Positions 49,520 through 60,199 are shown, numbered from the stretch's first letter. The stretch: 64,000 nt of DNA from Conchocele bisecta (GCA_029237695.1 CM055275.1:84748068-84812067); one strand, 5' to 3'. Numbers and translations are program-made. The notes: a model not told the origin generated them from the sequence alone.

Positions 49520-49911
49520 TGGGTGCAAGCGATGGGTAATTTAACGATCGGGGTTCATCCTTACCGGAATTCCGACTGGAGACCTTGGTTTGGCCCTCAC
49601 ATGTCTTTGGCATTTTGTATGTGACAGTTGAATCTGGTTATACCCCTTATGTGAGTATTACGATTATTCGTAATTCTATTTTAGGGGAAGGGGCCAAGTG
49701 ACTTTGGTGTGGTATGGACCTGCCACCAGGTCAGGTTATTCTAATTTCAGGGCTGAATATATTGTTTCTCGATGTAAATATTCAGTTCTGATTTTGGAAT
49801 TTTCCCCCCAATGCAGCAGGTTAAAACGGGATCGAACCCGTTTGCCCGGCCTTACATGACCTTAGCTGTTGATAGGCCGTTAAACACCAATAAACAAACA
49901 AACAAACTGGT
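49520..49911 (+). mobile_element. S-long SINE-like element, copy 2
   Basis: GGGGTTCATCCTTACCGGAA, TTTTAGGGGAAGGGGCCAAG, GCAGCAGGTTAAAACGGGAT, GATAGGCCGTTAAACACCAA. Confidence 0.7.
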
Positions 49912-50123
49912 AAATATGAGTTTTCCACTTACAAACTTTTTGGAATATATTGTTTCTCGATGTAAATATTCAGTTCTGATTTTGGAATTTTCCCCCCAAT
50001 GCAGCAGGTTAAAACGGGATCGAACTCGGCCTTACATGACCTTAGCTGTTGATAGGCCGTTAAACACCAATAAACAAACAAACAAACTGGTAAATATGAG
50101 TTTTCCACTTACAAACTTTTTGG
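49756..50123. repeat. 188-bp tandem duplication of SINE 3' end plus flank
   Basis: AATATATTGTTTCTCGATGT starts both units (49756, 49944), each ending CCACTTACAAACTTTTTGG. Unit 2 lacks a short segment at TCGAACTCGGCC. Confidence 0.93.
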
Positions 50124-50149
50124 TCATACAAAGTTTAGTGGCCCATTTG

Positions 50150-50368
50150 TTAAGTACACTTTGAGGGATAAATTGATTAATTTTTATTACATTTATAATG
50201 AATTTATTACATTTTCACAGCCATTGTGATAATGTAATAAATTCGTATAATAATTCTGCATATTTTTAATCATCAAATATATGCAGTCGTTGGTTCTATA
50301 TGAAATAATGCATTTTGGGGAAAAAATAAATGGTTACTTTAACCTAGATAAGTATACTTGGCAATTTT
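50150..50368 (-). mobile_element. A-family MITE, decayed copy 11
   Basis: TACACTTTGAGGGATAAATT, shortened centre TTTTCACAGCCATTGTGATA, right ATAAATGGTTACTTTAACCT. Confidence 0.7.
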
Positions 50369-50623
50369 GAGGGAGTAATCATTTATTTTTCCTGAAATTC
50401 ATTATTTAATATAGAACTAACGACTGCATATATCTGATGATTAAAAGTATCAGAATTATTACCGGTATACTGAATTTATTACATTATCACAGCCAAAATG
50501 GCTGTGATAATGTAATACATTCAGTATAATAAAAATAATAAATTTATCCTTAAATTGAAAATTTCTCCCTCAAAGTATACTTTGCTAGAAAAGTTTACTT
50601 TGCAATGCTGGTGAAATAGGCTA
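50369..50623 (+). mobile_element. A-family MITE, copy 12, head-on against copy 11
   Basis: Follows copy 11 without spacer in the opposite orientation; right end GAAATAGGCTA, CTG. Confidence 0.82.
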
Positions 50624-50629
50624 CTGGTA

Positions 50630-50778
50630 CCAAATCAGGATATTCTAATTTCAGAGCTTAATATAGTAAAACTATGCAGTTCTGATTTTTGGACCCCCCT
50701 GACCTCTTCCATACAGCAGAAATACGGAATTCACCCAAGTTGACCAAGCCTATAATTACCATAGCTGTTGAGAGGCCG
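50630..50778 (+). mobile_element. S1 SINE, decayed
   Basis: GGTACCAAATCAGGATATTC, TACGGAATTCACCCAAGTTG, GAGAGGCCGTTAA where a C MITE inserts. Confidence 0.6.
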
Positions 50779-50782
50779 TTAA

Positions 50783-50962
50783 CCCTTAGACCGCTGTTTT
50801 ATTTTTTGTTGTCATCTGCTGTTTATTTTCTATTTTCCATTTTTATCATCAAAAACATGCTTTGACAGCACTTTAGAATAATTTACAATATGCCATGTTT
50901 TTATTGAGAAATAAGGCAAGATATAAAAGCAACAGCAGATGACAATTGTTGTGTGTAGTGGT
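50783..50962. mobile_element. C-family TTAA MITE, right end truncated
   Basis: CCCTTAGACCGCTGTTTTAT; GTTTTTATTGAGAAATAAGG; CAGCAGATGACAATTGTTGT then broken. Confidence 0.78.
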
Positions 50963-50990
50963 CTGATTTTCCTCCATTCCATACACCTGT

Positions 50991-51185
50991 GGCCTATTTC
51001 ATCAATGTACTTTGAGGGAGTAATCATTTATTTTTCCCGAAATGCATTATTTCATACAGAACTAACGTCTGCATATATTTGATGATTAAAAGTATTCAGA
51101 ATTATTATACTGAATTTATTACATTATCACAGACAAAATTTCTCCCTCAAAGTGTATATACTTAGCAAGATAAGTATACTTTGAA
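50991..51185 (+). mobile_element. A-family MITE, copy 13, internally deleted
   Basis: GGCCTATTTCATCAATGTAC; the right half of the palindrome is gone (ACAGACAAAATTTCTCCCTC). Confidence 0.72.
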
Positions 51186-51214
51186 GTTACTAACACACCG
51201 TTAAACACCATTAA

Positions 51215-51402
51215 CCCTTTCACCCCTAAGTAACTGGAATGGATTTTAATATATTACTTTTGCAACCAATCCAACTAGTCCATTTATGAAAAAAATATGA
51301 AACTTACTTGCAAAAAGTGCAGATCCTGATGAGACGGCTCGTCATGAGCCGGCTCATCTGGATTCACACTGTTTGCCAATACCACTATACAGGCCTGTGG
51401 GG
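51215..51402. mobile_element. D-family TTAA MITE
   Basis: TTAA at 51211 and 51403. CCCTTTCACCCCTAAGTAAC, core GACGGCTCGTCATGAGCCGG. Confidence 0.88.
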
Positions 51403-51404
51403 TT

Positions 51405-51735
51405 AAAAACTTGTTTTCTCAGGAATTTTTTTGGCTGGTTCCCGAACTGTAATTATCTAGCCCTTATTTCCCATGTGGCTCTCAAACTAAGTAATTAGGC
51501 AGGGAGCCAGAGAGGAGTAATTAATTCCTGGTAGGATGCATTGAGTTCTGGTAATGGCGGCATCTGGAATCCATCAAGTAAAAGTTAACAGGCATATGGA
51601 CACTAGGCTGTGGGAAAGTGGGCCTTATGTGGCGTTTCCCCTGCAGCCTACTTTAGTATGGCACCAGACGGTGCCGCTTTTGGGTGGGGCCATGCTCGAA
51701 TTTGGTGGTGGCATGCTGTCCAAATAAATTGTGAA
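51405..51735. other. Repeat-poor island
   Basis: TGGCTCTCAAACTAAGTAAT, GGAGTAATTAATTCCTGGTA and GGTAATGGCGGCATCTGGAA are not seen elsewhere; no ORF. Candidate conserved non-coding DNA only by contrast with surroundings. Confidence 0.3.
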
Positions 51736-51741
51736 AAAATA

Positions 51742-51904
51742 TTTTTATATCTTGCCTTATTTCTCAATAAAAGCATGGTTTGACAGCACTTTAGAATCAT
51801 TTCCAATGTAAATGATTCTAAAGTGCTGTCAAAGCATGTTTTTGATGATAAAAATGGAAAATATAAAATAAACAGCAGACGACAAAAAAAATAAGATGTA
51901 AGGG
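51742..51904. mobile_element. C-family MITE, left TIR missing
   Basis: TATATCTTGCCTTATTTCTC, core CATTTCCAATGTAAATGATT, CAGCAGACGACAAAAAAAAT, GTAAGGG then TTAA at 51905. Confidence 0.82.
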
Positions 51905-51957
51905 TTAAAAATATTGTTTCACATGCTATCGTTTACCCGTTTACGTGCTGAATATTC

Positions 51958-52187
51958 CACTTTTTGTCTGGCCTTCCTATGCCTTTTTGTCTGGCCTTCG
52001 CATGTCCCTTTCCTCTTTTTGGCCTTCCCATGCCTGTTCTGCGTTTTTCTGGCCTTCCCATGCGTTTTGTTTCCTCTGGCCTTCCCATGCCTTTTTGTCT
52101 GGCCTTCTGCATGTCCCTCCTCTGCCGGGCCTTCATGACTTTTTGGTTCATGACCTTTTTGTCTGGCCTTCCCATGCCTCTTTACAT
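51958..52187. repeat. Irregular GGCCTTCCCATGCCTTTTTG minisatellite
   Basis: About nine units of variable length with a pyrimidine bias; all six frames of part of it stay open, explaining several overlapping spurious ORFs. Confidence 0.85.
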
Positions 52188-52211
52188 GGTTGTGGTATTC
52201 ATTATGTGTGT

Positions 52212-52445
52212 CAGTGATGGAGAAATGGGGCTTTTGGGATTTGTGACCAGTGTAGCTCCTGATCAAATAGCGCACTTCTGTAGCCTGATACCGATCTAGA
52301 TTTTTTGTTTATAGCACGACTGGTGTTTCATTGATGAAATGGCGAACAGTGCAGGTCCTGATTAGACTGTGCGGATGTACAGGCTGATCAGGATCTAACC
52401 TGGTCGCAAAGCCAATAAGCTACATTTCTCAAATGGCAGCCGTAT
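52212..52445. mobile_element. M-family repeat, nearly complete copy
   Basis: GTGATGGAGAAATGGGGCTT, GTAGCCTGATACCGATCTAG, GCGGATGTACAGGCTGATCA, ending AAGCTACATTTCTC. Confidence 0.75.
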
Positions 52446-52462
52446 ATTCAGAATGGTCTTGC

Positions 52463-52565
52463 AGGGCTCCAGATAAGGAATTAGTAATTGAGTATTGCCA
52501 CTCCATCATTTCTGAAGCAATTGAGTATTTCAAAATTTTATTTGGGTGAAATAAAATCACACCAC
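52463..52565. mobile_element. H-family terminal fragment
   Basis: CAGGGCTCCAGATAAGGAAT, CTCCATCATTTCTGAAGCAA, then broken. Confidence 0.7.
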
Positions 52566-52604
52566 TCTTCTTCCACTGTCCCCTTAAATTTATATAGCTT
52601 ATTT

Positions 52605-52705
52605 TTCAATTTTCTTTGGTTTCCCTTATTGTGACTACTCGTTTGGAGACGATTCAAATGAATGAATGAATGAATGAATGAATGGTCGCAACATATACAT
52701 TAGTT
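52605..52705. repeat. Decayed F-type hairpin with (GAAT)n expansion
   Basis: GTGACTACTCGTTTGGAGAC facing GATTCAAATGAATGAATGAA, GTCGCAACATATACATTAG. Confidence 0.6.
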
Positions 52706-52837
52706 TTAAGATGGAAAAATATAAATATTTAAATTTTTTGACATGGCGTGTATCCCCAGATTGCCACATTCTAAAACATTAACTCTTTCGTTGATAGAGA
52801 CGACTTTTCACGCCTCTGCAGAAGATGTCTTTTGAAA

Positions 52838-52905
52838 ACATTGTGGGAAAAAGAGAAATTGCTTGTAACAAGCAATTTCTCCTTTTCCCACAATGTTTTC
52901 TACTC
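52838..52905. repeat. Hairpin of about 25-bp stem
   Basis: CATTGTGGGAAAAAGAGAAA / TTTCTCCTTTTCCCACAATG around TTGCTTGTAACAAGCAA. Confidence 0.8.
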
Positions 52906-52994
52906 TATCAGATAATTTAACCATCATTTGACCCAGCATTTGATTTTTTTATTTAGATGTTTTGGATTTGGAAGAGTCGAAATATCGCAAAACA

Positions 52995-53145
52995 GGGAAA
53001 GGGTTAAGTACCAAGATTTTCCCAGTCATTTATGCCCATTATAAAAGTAGTATGCTTAGTACTAATCATATTACTCTTAGGGCCAGGGCTATGTTACTTT
53101 GGTGTGGTGAGGACCTGGCACCAGATCTGTTAACCCGGCCTGGAA
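52995..53145 (+). mobile_element. S-long SINE fragment
   Basis: CATTTATGCCCATTATAAAA, ACTAATCATATTACTCTTAG, GGACCTGGCACCAGATC. Confidence 0.5.
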
Positions 53146-53234
53146 TTTTTCAGTATTCAACAAAATTAAATAAATACATTTTCCCACTCAGCACAATGGG
53201 TTAGGAACACTCTACTCTCAACTGCAGACCAGGG

Positions 53235-53534
53235 GCCTATTTCATCAACATTGCAAAGTATACTTTACTAGCAAAGTATACTTTGAGGGAGTAATCATTT
53301 ATTTTTCCTGAAATGCATTATTTCATATAGAACTAACAAATGCATATATTTCATGATTAAAAGTATGCAGAATTATTATACTGAATTTATTACATTATCA
53401 CAGCCAAATTGGCTGTGATAATGTAATAAATTCAGTATAATAAAAATTAATAAATTTTTCAAAAAATTGAAAATTTCCCCCTCAAAGTATACTTTGCTAC
53501 TAAAGTATACTTTGCAATGTTGATGAATAGGCTA
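53235..53534 (+). mobile_element. A-family MITE, copy 14
   Basis: GGCCTATTTCATCAACATTG to GATGAATAGGCTA; both subrepeats present. Confidence 0.9.
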
Positions 53535-53889
53535 CTGGTTCAATACTCGACTTGGCATTTTCTGAGTACTCCAGTTTCCTCGCACATTAAGGGCCACCCA
53601 TATAGATGTGCTTTGAAGCTTTTTTTGTAATCGTTGGGAAATTAATATAGTTTAAGTGGAAGTCAAAATATCATAGACATGGCGTGGCTGTTCGGCATAT
53701 TAAAATGTTTTTGTGACATTTTTACACCTGCCAATCAAAGATAAGAGAAATCAGTGTTTTGGCAGGCAGATTAAGTTTTTATGCTGATTTTCCCTGTCTG
53801 TTTATTTTGTTTACTTGTTCGAGGATTGTGTCTGGCAGATTGTCCATCATGTATTATTTATTTATATTTATATCCCTTACTACCCTGAA
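53535..53889. other. Intronic stretch, no recognised feature
   Basis: No repeat family or exon-like block. Confidence 0.3.
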
Positions 53890-54080
53890 TTAAATGCTGG
53901 AAATGTTTTATTTTCAATATTTCTCGACGAAAACCGGGTTTTGACAGCACATGAGAATCGTCTCTGGCCAGTGTCCAGTGGAGATGATTCTCATGTGCTG
54001 TCAAAACAGTTTTTTTGTGAAGAATTAAAGCAAAAATGAAAAACAGCTGACGGTAATTTCCGTCAACAGCGTAGGAAGGG
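53890..54080. mobile_element. C-family MITE, GTCTCC-core variant, left end missing
   Basis: GAATTAAATGCTGGAAATGT, core GAATCGTCTCTGGCCAGTGT (with an 8-bp extra loop), right CAACAGCGTAGGAAGGG then TTAA. Confidence 0.8.
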
Positions 54081-54265
54081 TTAATACATTTATATTACAT
54101 AAAATTGACATTTGCAGTCTATTAAAATTATAACACAACAGTGTAATTAATATACAAATTAGACCGCTGCAGAAAACACGATAGGTGACCAGCTTCAGTG
54201 TATGATGTTGTGCTTATGCCATAAATATAATGTAATATTTGTGTGGATTTACTATGGTACTGAAT

Positions 54266-54508
54266 AACCCTTTTAACACCACAGGCCTGTATAGTGGTAT
54301 TGGCAAACAGTGTATATCCAGATGAGCCGGCTCGTGACGAGCCGTCTCATCAGGATCTGCACTTTTTGCAAGTAATTTTCATATTTTTTGAGAACAAAAA
54401 CACACCTTTGTCATAAATGAACTGTCTGAATATCACTTTGTGATGATTGGAATTGGTTGCCAATATCCATATCCAAGTCCATTCCAGTTACCTAGGGGTG
54501 AACGGGTT
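54266..54508. mobile_element. D-family MITE
   Basis: AACCCTTTTAACACCACAGG, core GAGCCGGCTCGTGACGAGCC, right CCTAGGGGTGAACGGGTTTA. Confidence 0.82.
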
Positions 54509-54511
54509 TAA

Positions 54512-54987
54512 GGAGTTTACTGTTTTCATAGAAACTTCTGATGAAATCAGTAAACTTGTTTAATAAATATCATATTAACCCTTAGACCGCTACGCACAAC
54601 AATTGTCATCTACTGTTGCTTTTATCTTGCCTTATTTCTCAATAACAACATGTTTTGACAGATTCTGAAGTGCTGTCAAAGCATGTTGTAAATTATTCTA
54701 AAGTGCAGTCAGAGCATGTTTTTATGCCACCGGGTTTCGAAGAAACGGAGGAGTTTACTGTTTTCATAGAAACTTCTGATGAAATCATTAAACTTGTTTA
54801 ATAAATATCATATTAACCCTTAGACCGCTACTCACAACAATTGTCGTCTGCTGTTGCTTTTATATCTTGTCTTATTTCTCAATAACAACATGTTTTAACA
54901 GATTCTGAAGTGCTGTCAAAGCATGTTGTAAATTATTCTAAAGCAGTCAAAGCATGTTTTTATGCCACCAGGTTTCGAGTCAAAGCA
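54512..54987. repeat. 238-bp tandem duplication containing truncated C MITEs
   Basis: GGAGTTTACTGTTTTCATAG begins both units (54512, 54750). Each includes TTAACCCTTAGACCGCTAC and a shortened core. A 33-bp repeat (AAAGCATGTTTTTATGCCAC) follows. Confidence 0.9.
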
Positions 54988-55224
54988 TGTTTTTATGCCA
55001 CCAGGTTTCGAAGAAACGGGTGGCATATAGTGTTTGGACCGTCCGTCCGTCTGTCCATCCGTCTGTCCGTCCATCACACTTTTCGGTTAACCACTTCGTC
55101 ACAGTTTCTCAAATATGCTGCAGGTGGCATCCGCGTTCGACAGACGCATTTCTTGTTGATGATAAAAATGGAAAATAGAAAATAAACAGCAGACGACAAA
55201 AAAAATAAGATAGCAGTCTAAGGG
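54818..55224. mobile_element. C-family TTAA MITE interrupted by a CCGTCC-bearing element
   Basis: CCCTTAGACCGCTACTCACA; after GCATGTTTT it is interrupted by TATGCCACCAGGTTTCGAAG...CCGTCCGTCCGTCTGTCC...GACAGACGCATTTCTTG (to about 55157), then resumes GATGATAAAAATGGAAAATA to GCAGTCTAAGGG. Confidence 0.75.
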
Positions 55225-55266
55225 TTAAATCATCACTCATGTCAAGATCCTCTACATACATCATTC

Positions 55267-55302
55267 TACAGTGAAACCTCTCGAAATAGGAGACCCTGGT
55301 GT
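55267..55302. mobile_element. L-family terminal fragment
   Basis: CTACAGTGAAACCTCTCGAA, GGAGACCCTGGTG. Confidence 0.55.
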
Positions 55303-55429
55303 TTGAACTGTTTGTACGTCGGTGGGTCCGGCGATTTCTCCAGTCTGCCACCGAGTGAACATTTGTGAGCAAGCCGACAGGCCACGTTTTCCTGTTTGTT
55401 TTTACATGTCCTACACATTTGCAGGTAGT

Positions 55430-55690
55430 TAAAATCTTGCGTCTCGCACAAATCAAATCCGTTTGATTTTCGAGGCTCTGGGAATTAAGTAATTCAGGAA
55501 GTTGGCAAAGCAGCTCCCGTTGGAAAGTAGTTAATTAGCTGCAGACTGAGCTACCCTCGTTTAGCACGATTTCGCGATGTTGAAATTAATCGGGAATTGG
55601 CGTACATGATTGGTAATTATACACCGGTGCAACGTTAATCCAGTCATGTGGCCGTCTGATTCACAGGTGTAAAATGTTTTTATGCACCCC
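55430..55690. other. Repeat-free island with E-box (candidate enhancer)
   Basis: AGTAGTTAATTAGCTGCAGA, GATGTTGAAATTAATCGGGA, CACCGGTGCAACG and CAGGTG at 55674. No ORF. The regulatory role is inference. Confidence 0.4.
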
Positions 55691-55699
55691 AAACACATT

Positions 55700-56060
55700 T
55701 TCGGGGTACATTGAGTTGCCAAAACATGCTTTGACAGCACTCCAGAATAATTTCCATTGGAAATGATTCTGAAGTGCTGTCAAAGCATGTCTTCACCCTG
55801 TGCGCGTGTCCGTCTGAGAGTTGTATTAATATTTATCTCTGTAACTGTAAGTCAGATTGGCTTTAAACTTCATATGCTTATTTATCATCATCATCCATAT
55901 TTCTAAATTATACTCTTTTGTGTTTGTGTGCCGTTAAGCACCATTCCATTCCATTCATGCTGTCCCTATCACTGTATTTCAGATTGGCTTGAAACTTCAT
56001 ATGCTTATTTATCATCATCATCCATATTTCTTTTGTTTTCCTGTCCCTATTCTGAAGGTC
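55700..56060. repeat. CCCC-ACACATTTTCGGGGT / GATTGGCTTGAAACTTCATA dispersed repeat with inserted C core
   Basis: The C-type hairpin (CATTTCCATTGGAAATGATT, 55718-55788) sits in it; GCTTGAAACTTCATATGCTT is repeated at 55860 and 55987. Confidence 0.5.
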
Positions 56061-56132
56061 AAATGACAGAAATTTGTGTTTTTCAGGGAACATCTGTGTG
56101 CATCTGCCATATCTTCCTGTTCATTGCTTGTA

Positions 56133-56358
56133 ACCCTTTCACCCCTAAGTAACTGGAATGTAATTTGATATGTTAGTTTTGTAACCAATCCAATCATCAC
56201 AGAATGGTTTTCAGACTGGTCCATTTATGAAAAGGGGGTGTTTTTGTTCACAAAACTACGAAAATAACTTGCAAAAATTGTAGATCCTGATGAGCCGGCT
56301 CATCTGGATCTACACTGTTTGCCTGAATACCACTATACAGGTCTGTGGTGGTAAAAGG
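56133..56358. mobile_element. D-family MITE
   Basis: CCCTTTCACCCCTAAGTAAC; the core is shortened to GATGAGCCGGCTCATCTGGA; right GTGGTGGTAAAAGGG. Confidence 0.85.
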
Positions 56359-56462
56359 GTTTTGTCACAATGACCGGGCGACCAGACTATTACAAACAAC
56401 CGGGTATGGAAGGTTTTCGAGCAAATTCCCACCCTTAAATATATGACGATTGGAAATTGAAA

Positions 56463-56597
56463 GGAATTTTACTCCACAACTCTCGTGAAATATAAAAATT
56501 TCATACCATTCAAGAAACATAAATGTATGCCATACATTTATGTTTCTTGAATGGTATGAAATTTTTATATTTCACGAGAGTTGTGGAGTAAAATTCC
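56463..56597. repeat. Perfect palindrome, 67-bp arms and one-base centre
   Basis: GGAATTTTACTCCACAACTC...ATAAATGTATG, C at 56530, then the exact mirror. No mismatch was found by eye. No other copy in the window. Confidence 0.95.
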
Positions 56598-56599
56598 GC

Positions 56600-57285
56600 T
56601 GACGGTTTGAATTAAATGTCAATAAATATTAAAATGTCAGTATGTTATTGTGAACCTTCATCGACCTGTCATAGCAGTTTTCTATATATTCTGATGGTAT
56701 TTCAAAGGTTGTCCTATATGAGACGAGTCCTGTGAATTTGTACCTAAAAAATATGTGTGATTTTTCATGAAATATATTTACAGAAACTGTGATATTTTGT
56801 GTTATTTGCTATGAACATTTCGTCAAGTTTCAACGCGAGTTACAGAAACTGTCATACATTTTGTAAATATTTTTCATGAGACGTACTGTAGCACATCTTC
56901 TTAGGTACAAATCACGCAACTTATGCTGGTATTTCAATCGTCGACCTATTTTCACTTGTTGTGCATGTTATAGGGTAAAAAAAAAATGTTTTGGCTTGTT
57001 CTTATTTCAAAGCTGCATACTTCAGTTTATAAACTTGCTGTGGCATTACATGATGTTGCACAGACCCACACCAGTCTGTCAGGGTCGACTGGAAATTGTT
57101 TTGGGTCATCTGAGGCCGGTCTGCTTGTCTGGTGAATGTGATTCGCCGTGAAAAAAGGGAGATTATGCGGTTTGCAACCAGGGTGCACCATATCAGCCTG
57201 TGCATGTTGTCGGATAGGCAAATAAATCCTGTTGCTTCAAGCAAAATATTCGATCTGTATCTGGCTATTTAAATCAATTACGTTT
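56600..57285. other. Intronic stretch, no gene recognised
   Basis: TACAGAAACTGTGATATTTT / TACAGAAACTGTCATACATT is a weak direct repeat. A possible M remnant lies at 57165-57220 (GCGGTTTGCAACCAG). Confidence 0.3.
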
Positions 57286-57309
57286 TGAACATTTTTGAAA
57301 ATAAATAAT

Positions 57310-57430
57310 ATTTTAGTTTGCTTGTTTCCGAACGAAAGTATATGTTGTGACCACTCATTTGAACCGTCACGATGTGACGGTTCAAATGGCGATCACAACA
57401 TATACTTCTGATGAGAAATAAAGAAAATAT
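57310..57430. repeat. F-type hairpin
   Basis: TTTCCGAACGAAAGTATATG, CATTTGAACCGTCACGATGT, GATGAGAAATAAAGAAAATA. Confidence 0.8.
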
Positions 57431-57684
57431 TTATAATTTTTTAATAGTAAGACTGTGTATGTTGAGAATGTAATTGGTTTACTCACAGCCATTCAGGATC
57501 TATATACTGGTCGCATGTTCAGTAAGGCTGTTTTGTTTACTTTGTGAGATCCCACCCACTACTTTTTATGTGGATAACAAAATATAATGTAACAGACGTA
57601 GTTGTTGTTCTTTTGTAGAAAAGATATAAAAGTGGTCTTCCATCATCATCAATGGCACAACCACCATCATAATCATCGATAACG

Positions 57685-59836
57685 TATCACATATTTTTCT
57701 TATTTTCCTTAAAAATGCATCTTCGTATTTCATTAGAATTGTCTTTTGGAAATGCCAAGACATGTTTTCATTCGAAGCAAACTGTTCGACAATTCCTGTC
57801 TGTTGTTGACTGTAAACAGTAGTGTGATTTTATTTTACCCAATTAAAATTTTCAAGGAGACAATCCCAATGAAATGCCAAGACATGTTTTCATTTTGAAG
57901 CAAACTATTCAACAAATCCGGTCTGTTGTGTAAACAAGTGATTTTATTTTAGCCAATTAAAATTTTGAAATACCCAATTACTTCAGATATGATGACAATA
58001 CTCAATTGCATGTACTAATTCCTTATCTGGAGCATATTTCATCAACATTGCAAAGTATACTTTAGTAGCAAAGTATACAGTCAAACTTGTCTTAAGCAAG
58101 CGGCCATGGGAAAGTCCAAAATTGCTTGCTTAACACAGGTGGGTGCTTAATGGAGGTTCATCTTGGACCGACTTATAACTTGTTCCATATAGATTTATAT
58201 GTACAATTAATGTACAGTCAAACTTGCCTTAAGTTCATATCATATGTACATCATGATATCCAGTATTTACTTTAATTTCGAATAATCATTGATCTAAACG
58301 GCGCTTATGTCAATTAGAAATGCCAAACACAAAATGCGTCTTTGTGTAAAAAAGAAAAAAAAAGAAAAAAAAAAAAAGAAGAAAAATCGGGATTTCCTGA
58401 AGCCTCCACCACCCCCCCCCCCCCCCCCTGAATCCGCTACTGGATAATGTAAATACAATATGCACAATAGAAATGGATTATCAAACGGAATGTTTAATAA
58501 TTTGATGGGTCAATCGCGTGTTTGTTGTTACAAGATGTACCAGTTCGTCCGAAAACCACCAGTTTGTCTGGCGTAATGTAGTTATGCCACGGTCAACATA
58601 GCTCGGCTTATAACAGCAGTCCCCATGCCACGCTCGCTATAACTTGCACATTATGATGCATGCAAATTAATCCGTTTAAATTCCTTAAAATATCATTTAT
58701 GAACTTGGATGTGCATAAATTCTGTATATTTAGTGAATACCAAACTGAATTATCATAAAAATCGGTTACGTTAACATCGATTGGAAAAAGTTGCAAAAGG
58801 ACGAAACTACGTAGGTACGAAATCGCCGAAATTGTCCGTGATATTTACAGACTTTTTCATGTTTTCTGACAATACAATTAGCCATATTTGGTTGAAATAA
58901 ACGCGTGTTTGCATGTGTTTGTTTGTCTGGTTGAGAGTATTCGGAGGGAGTTAACTATAGCGGGTTCATGATCAATCGCTGATAGATATATTGCCGACGT
59001 CTTTCGCCACAGTAACCTGTCAATCATGCCACTAAGGGCTGCCTTTACTTACCAGCGATTGGCTGTACTGTATAAATAACTCGGCCACGAGAATAACACG
59101 TGTTTTGAACTGACAATTATAGTAGCCAGAAGCAATGTTTGGCTAGGGAATTATTGAAACTATCGACCCTTGACTTTTATTGTCACAGCGGGTAGGCATG
59201 ATTTTAGTGAATCGCGTAATGATGTGATGAAAATTTGGTCAAACAATCGGGTGTCATAAAACAAATTGAAATGGTATTGTAAACAGTTTGGCAGGCCTGC
59301 AATTAGCGAGATTTAGGTCACTGGGTGGGAAATGGGGATTATCTGAACGAATTTGGTCCCAGGTTTTTTTTTAGAATTTCCGATATTTTGCCGAGAATGG
59401 CCGCTAAAACGAGGATTTCGAGGCAAAATGGACGATTTTGCCTGTCCGTTGGCCGCGTTAGACAGGTTCACGCTTAATACAGGTGCATTTTAGAGTAATT
59501 TTCATTGGGGGGGAAATAAAATGGCCGCTTAACGGAGGGAGACGCTTAATACAGGTGGCCGTAAGTACAGGTGCGACTGTACTTTGAGGGAGAAATTTTC
59601 AATTTTATGATAAATTTATAAATTTTTATTATACTGAATTTATTACATTATCACAGCCAATTTGGCTGTGATAATGTAATAAATTCAGTATAATAATTCT
59701 GCATACTTTTAATCATGAAATATATGCATTTGTTAGTTCTATATGAACTAATGCATTTCAGGAAAAATAAATTATTACTCCCTCAAAGTATACTTTGCTA
59801 GTAAAGTATACTTTGCAATGTTGATGAAATAGGCTA
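57685..59836 (-). mobile_element. Second chimeric H-H-A element, split by a pogo-like insertion
   Basis: 57685-58077 and 59580-59836 together match 35845-36501 end to end, including TATCACATATTTTTCTTATT, the same internal H rearrangement and the same H-to-A junction. Confidence 0.88.
58078..59579. mobile_element. Pogo/Tigger-like element, 1502 bp, with TA duplication
   Basis: CAGTCAAACTTGTCTTAAGC at the left, inverted CAGTCGCACCTGTACTTACG at the right, TA on both sides (58076-58077, 59580-59581). A second left end CAGTCAAACTTGCCTTAAG at 58215 suggests a nested or duplicated terminus. GGCCGCTTAACGGAGGGAGA and ACGCTTAATACAGGTG near the right end resemble Tigger-type termini. No transposase frame is visible; the middle (58440-59300) is unrecognised cargo. 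Confidence 0.82.
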
Positions 59837-59839
59837 CTG

Positions 59840-60199
59840 GTCCTATTGGTGAGTGAATTTACGATCTGGATGCATGGGTGGTGGTCGGGCGAATGAGACA
59901 GCGTAAATTAACGGTATGGGTTCCTCCTTATAGGAATCACGATTTGCCTGGTTTGGCCCTCAGGTACGTTTTTATTGGGAGCGGCCAAGTGATTCTGGTG
60001 TGGCGAGGACCTGGCATCAGATCAGGGCTGAATATATAGTTTTGTTATTGTAAATATTCAGTTGATTTTGGGATTTTCCCCCCATTTGTACATGTACTTG
60101 TACAGGTAATATATGGGATTTAGTACTAAACCCATTGACCCGGCTTAAATGACCTTAGCTGTTGATTGGCCGTTAGACCCCAACAAACAAACAAACAAA
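59840..60199 (+). mobile_element. S-long SINE-like element, copy 3
   Basis: GGGTTCCTCCTTATAGGAAT, GGACCTGGCATCAGATCAGG, GATTGGCCGTTAGACCCCAA and (CAAA)n. Confidence 0.65.

Noticed and set aside
51919..52299. Five overlapping ORFs of 74-118 codons on both strands
   Set aside because: All lie on the GGCCTTCCCATGCC minisatellite, a stop-poor repeat.
55908..56224. ORFs with weak resemblance to coding sequence
   Set aside because: Overlap a dispersed repeat and a D MITE; no splice signals or recognisable domain.
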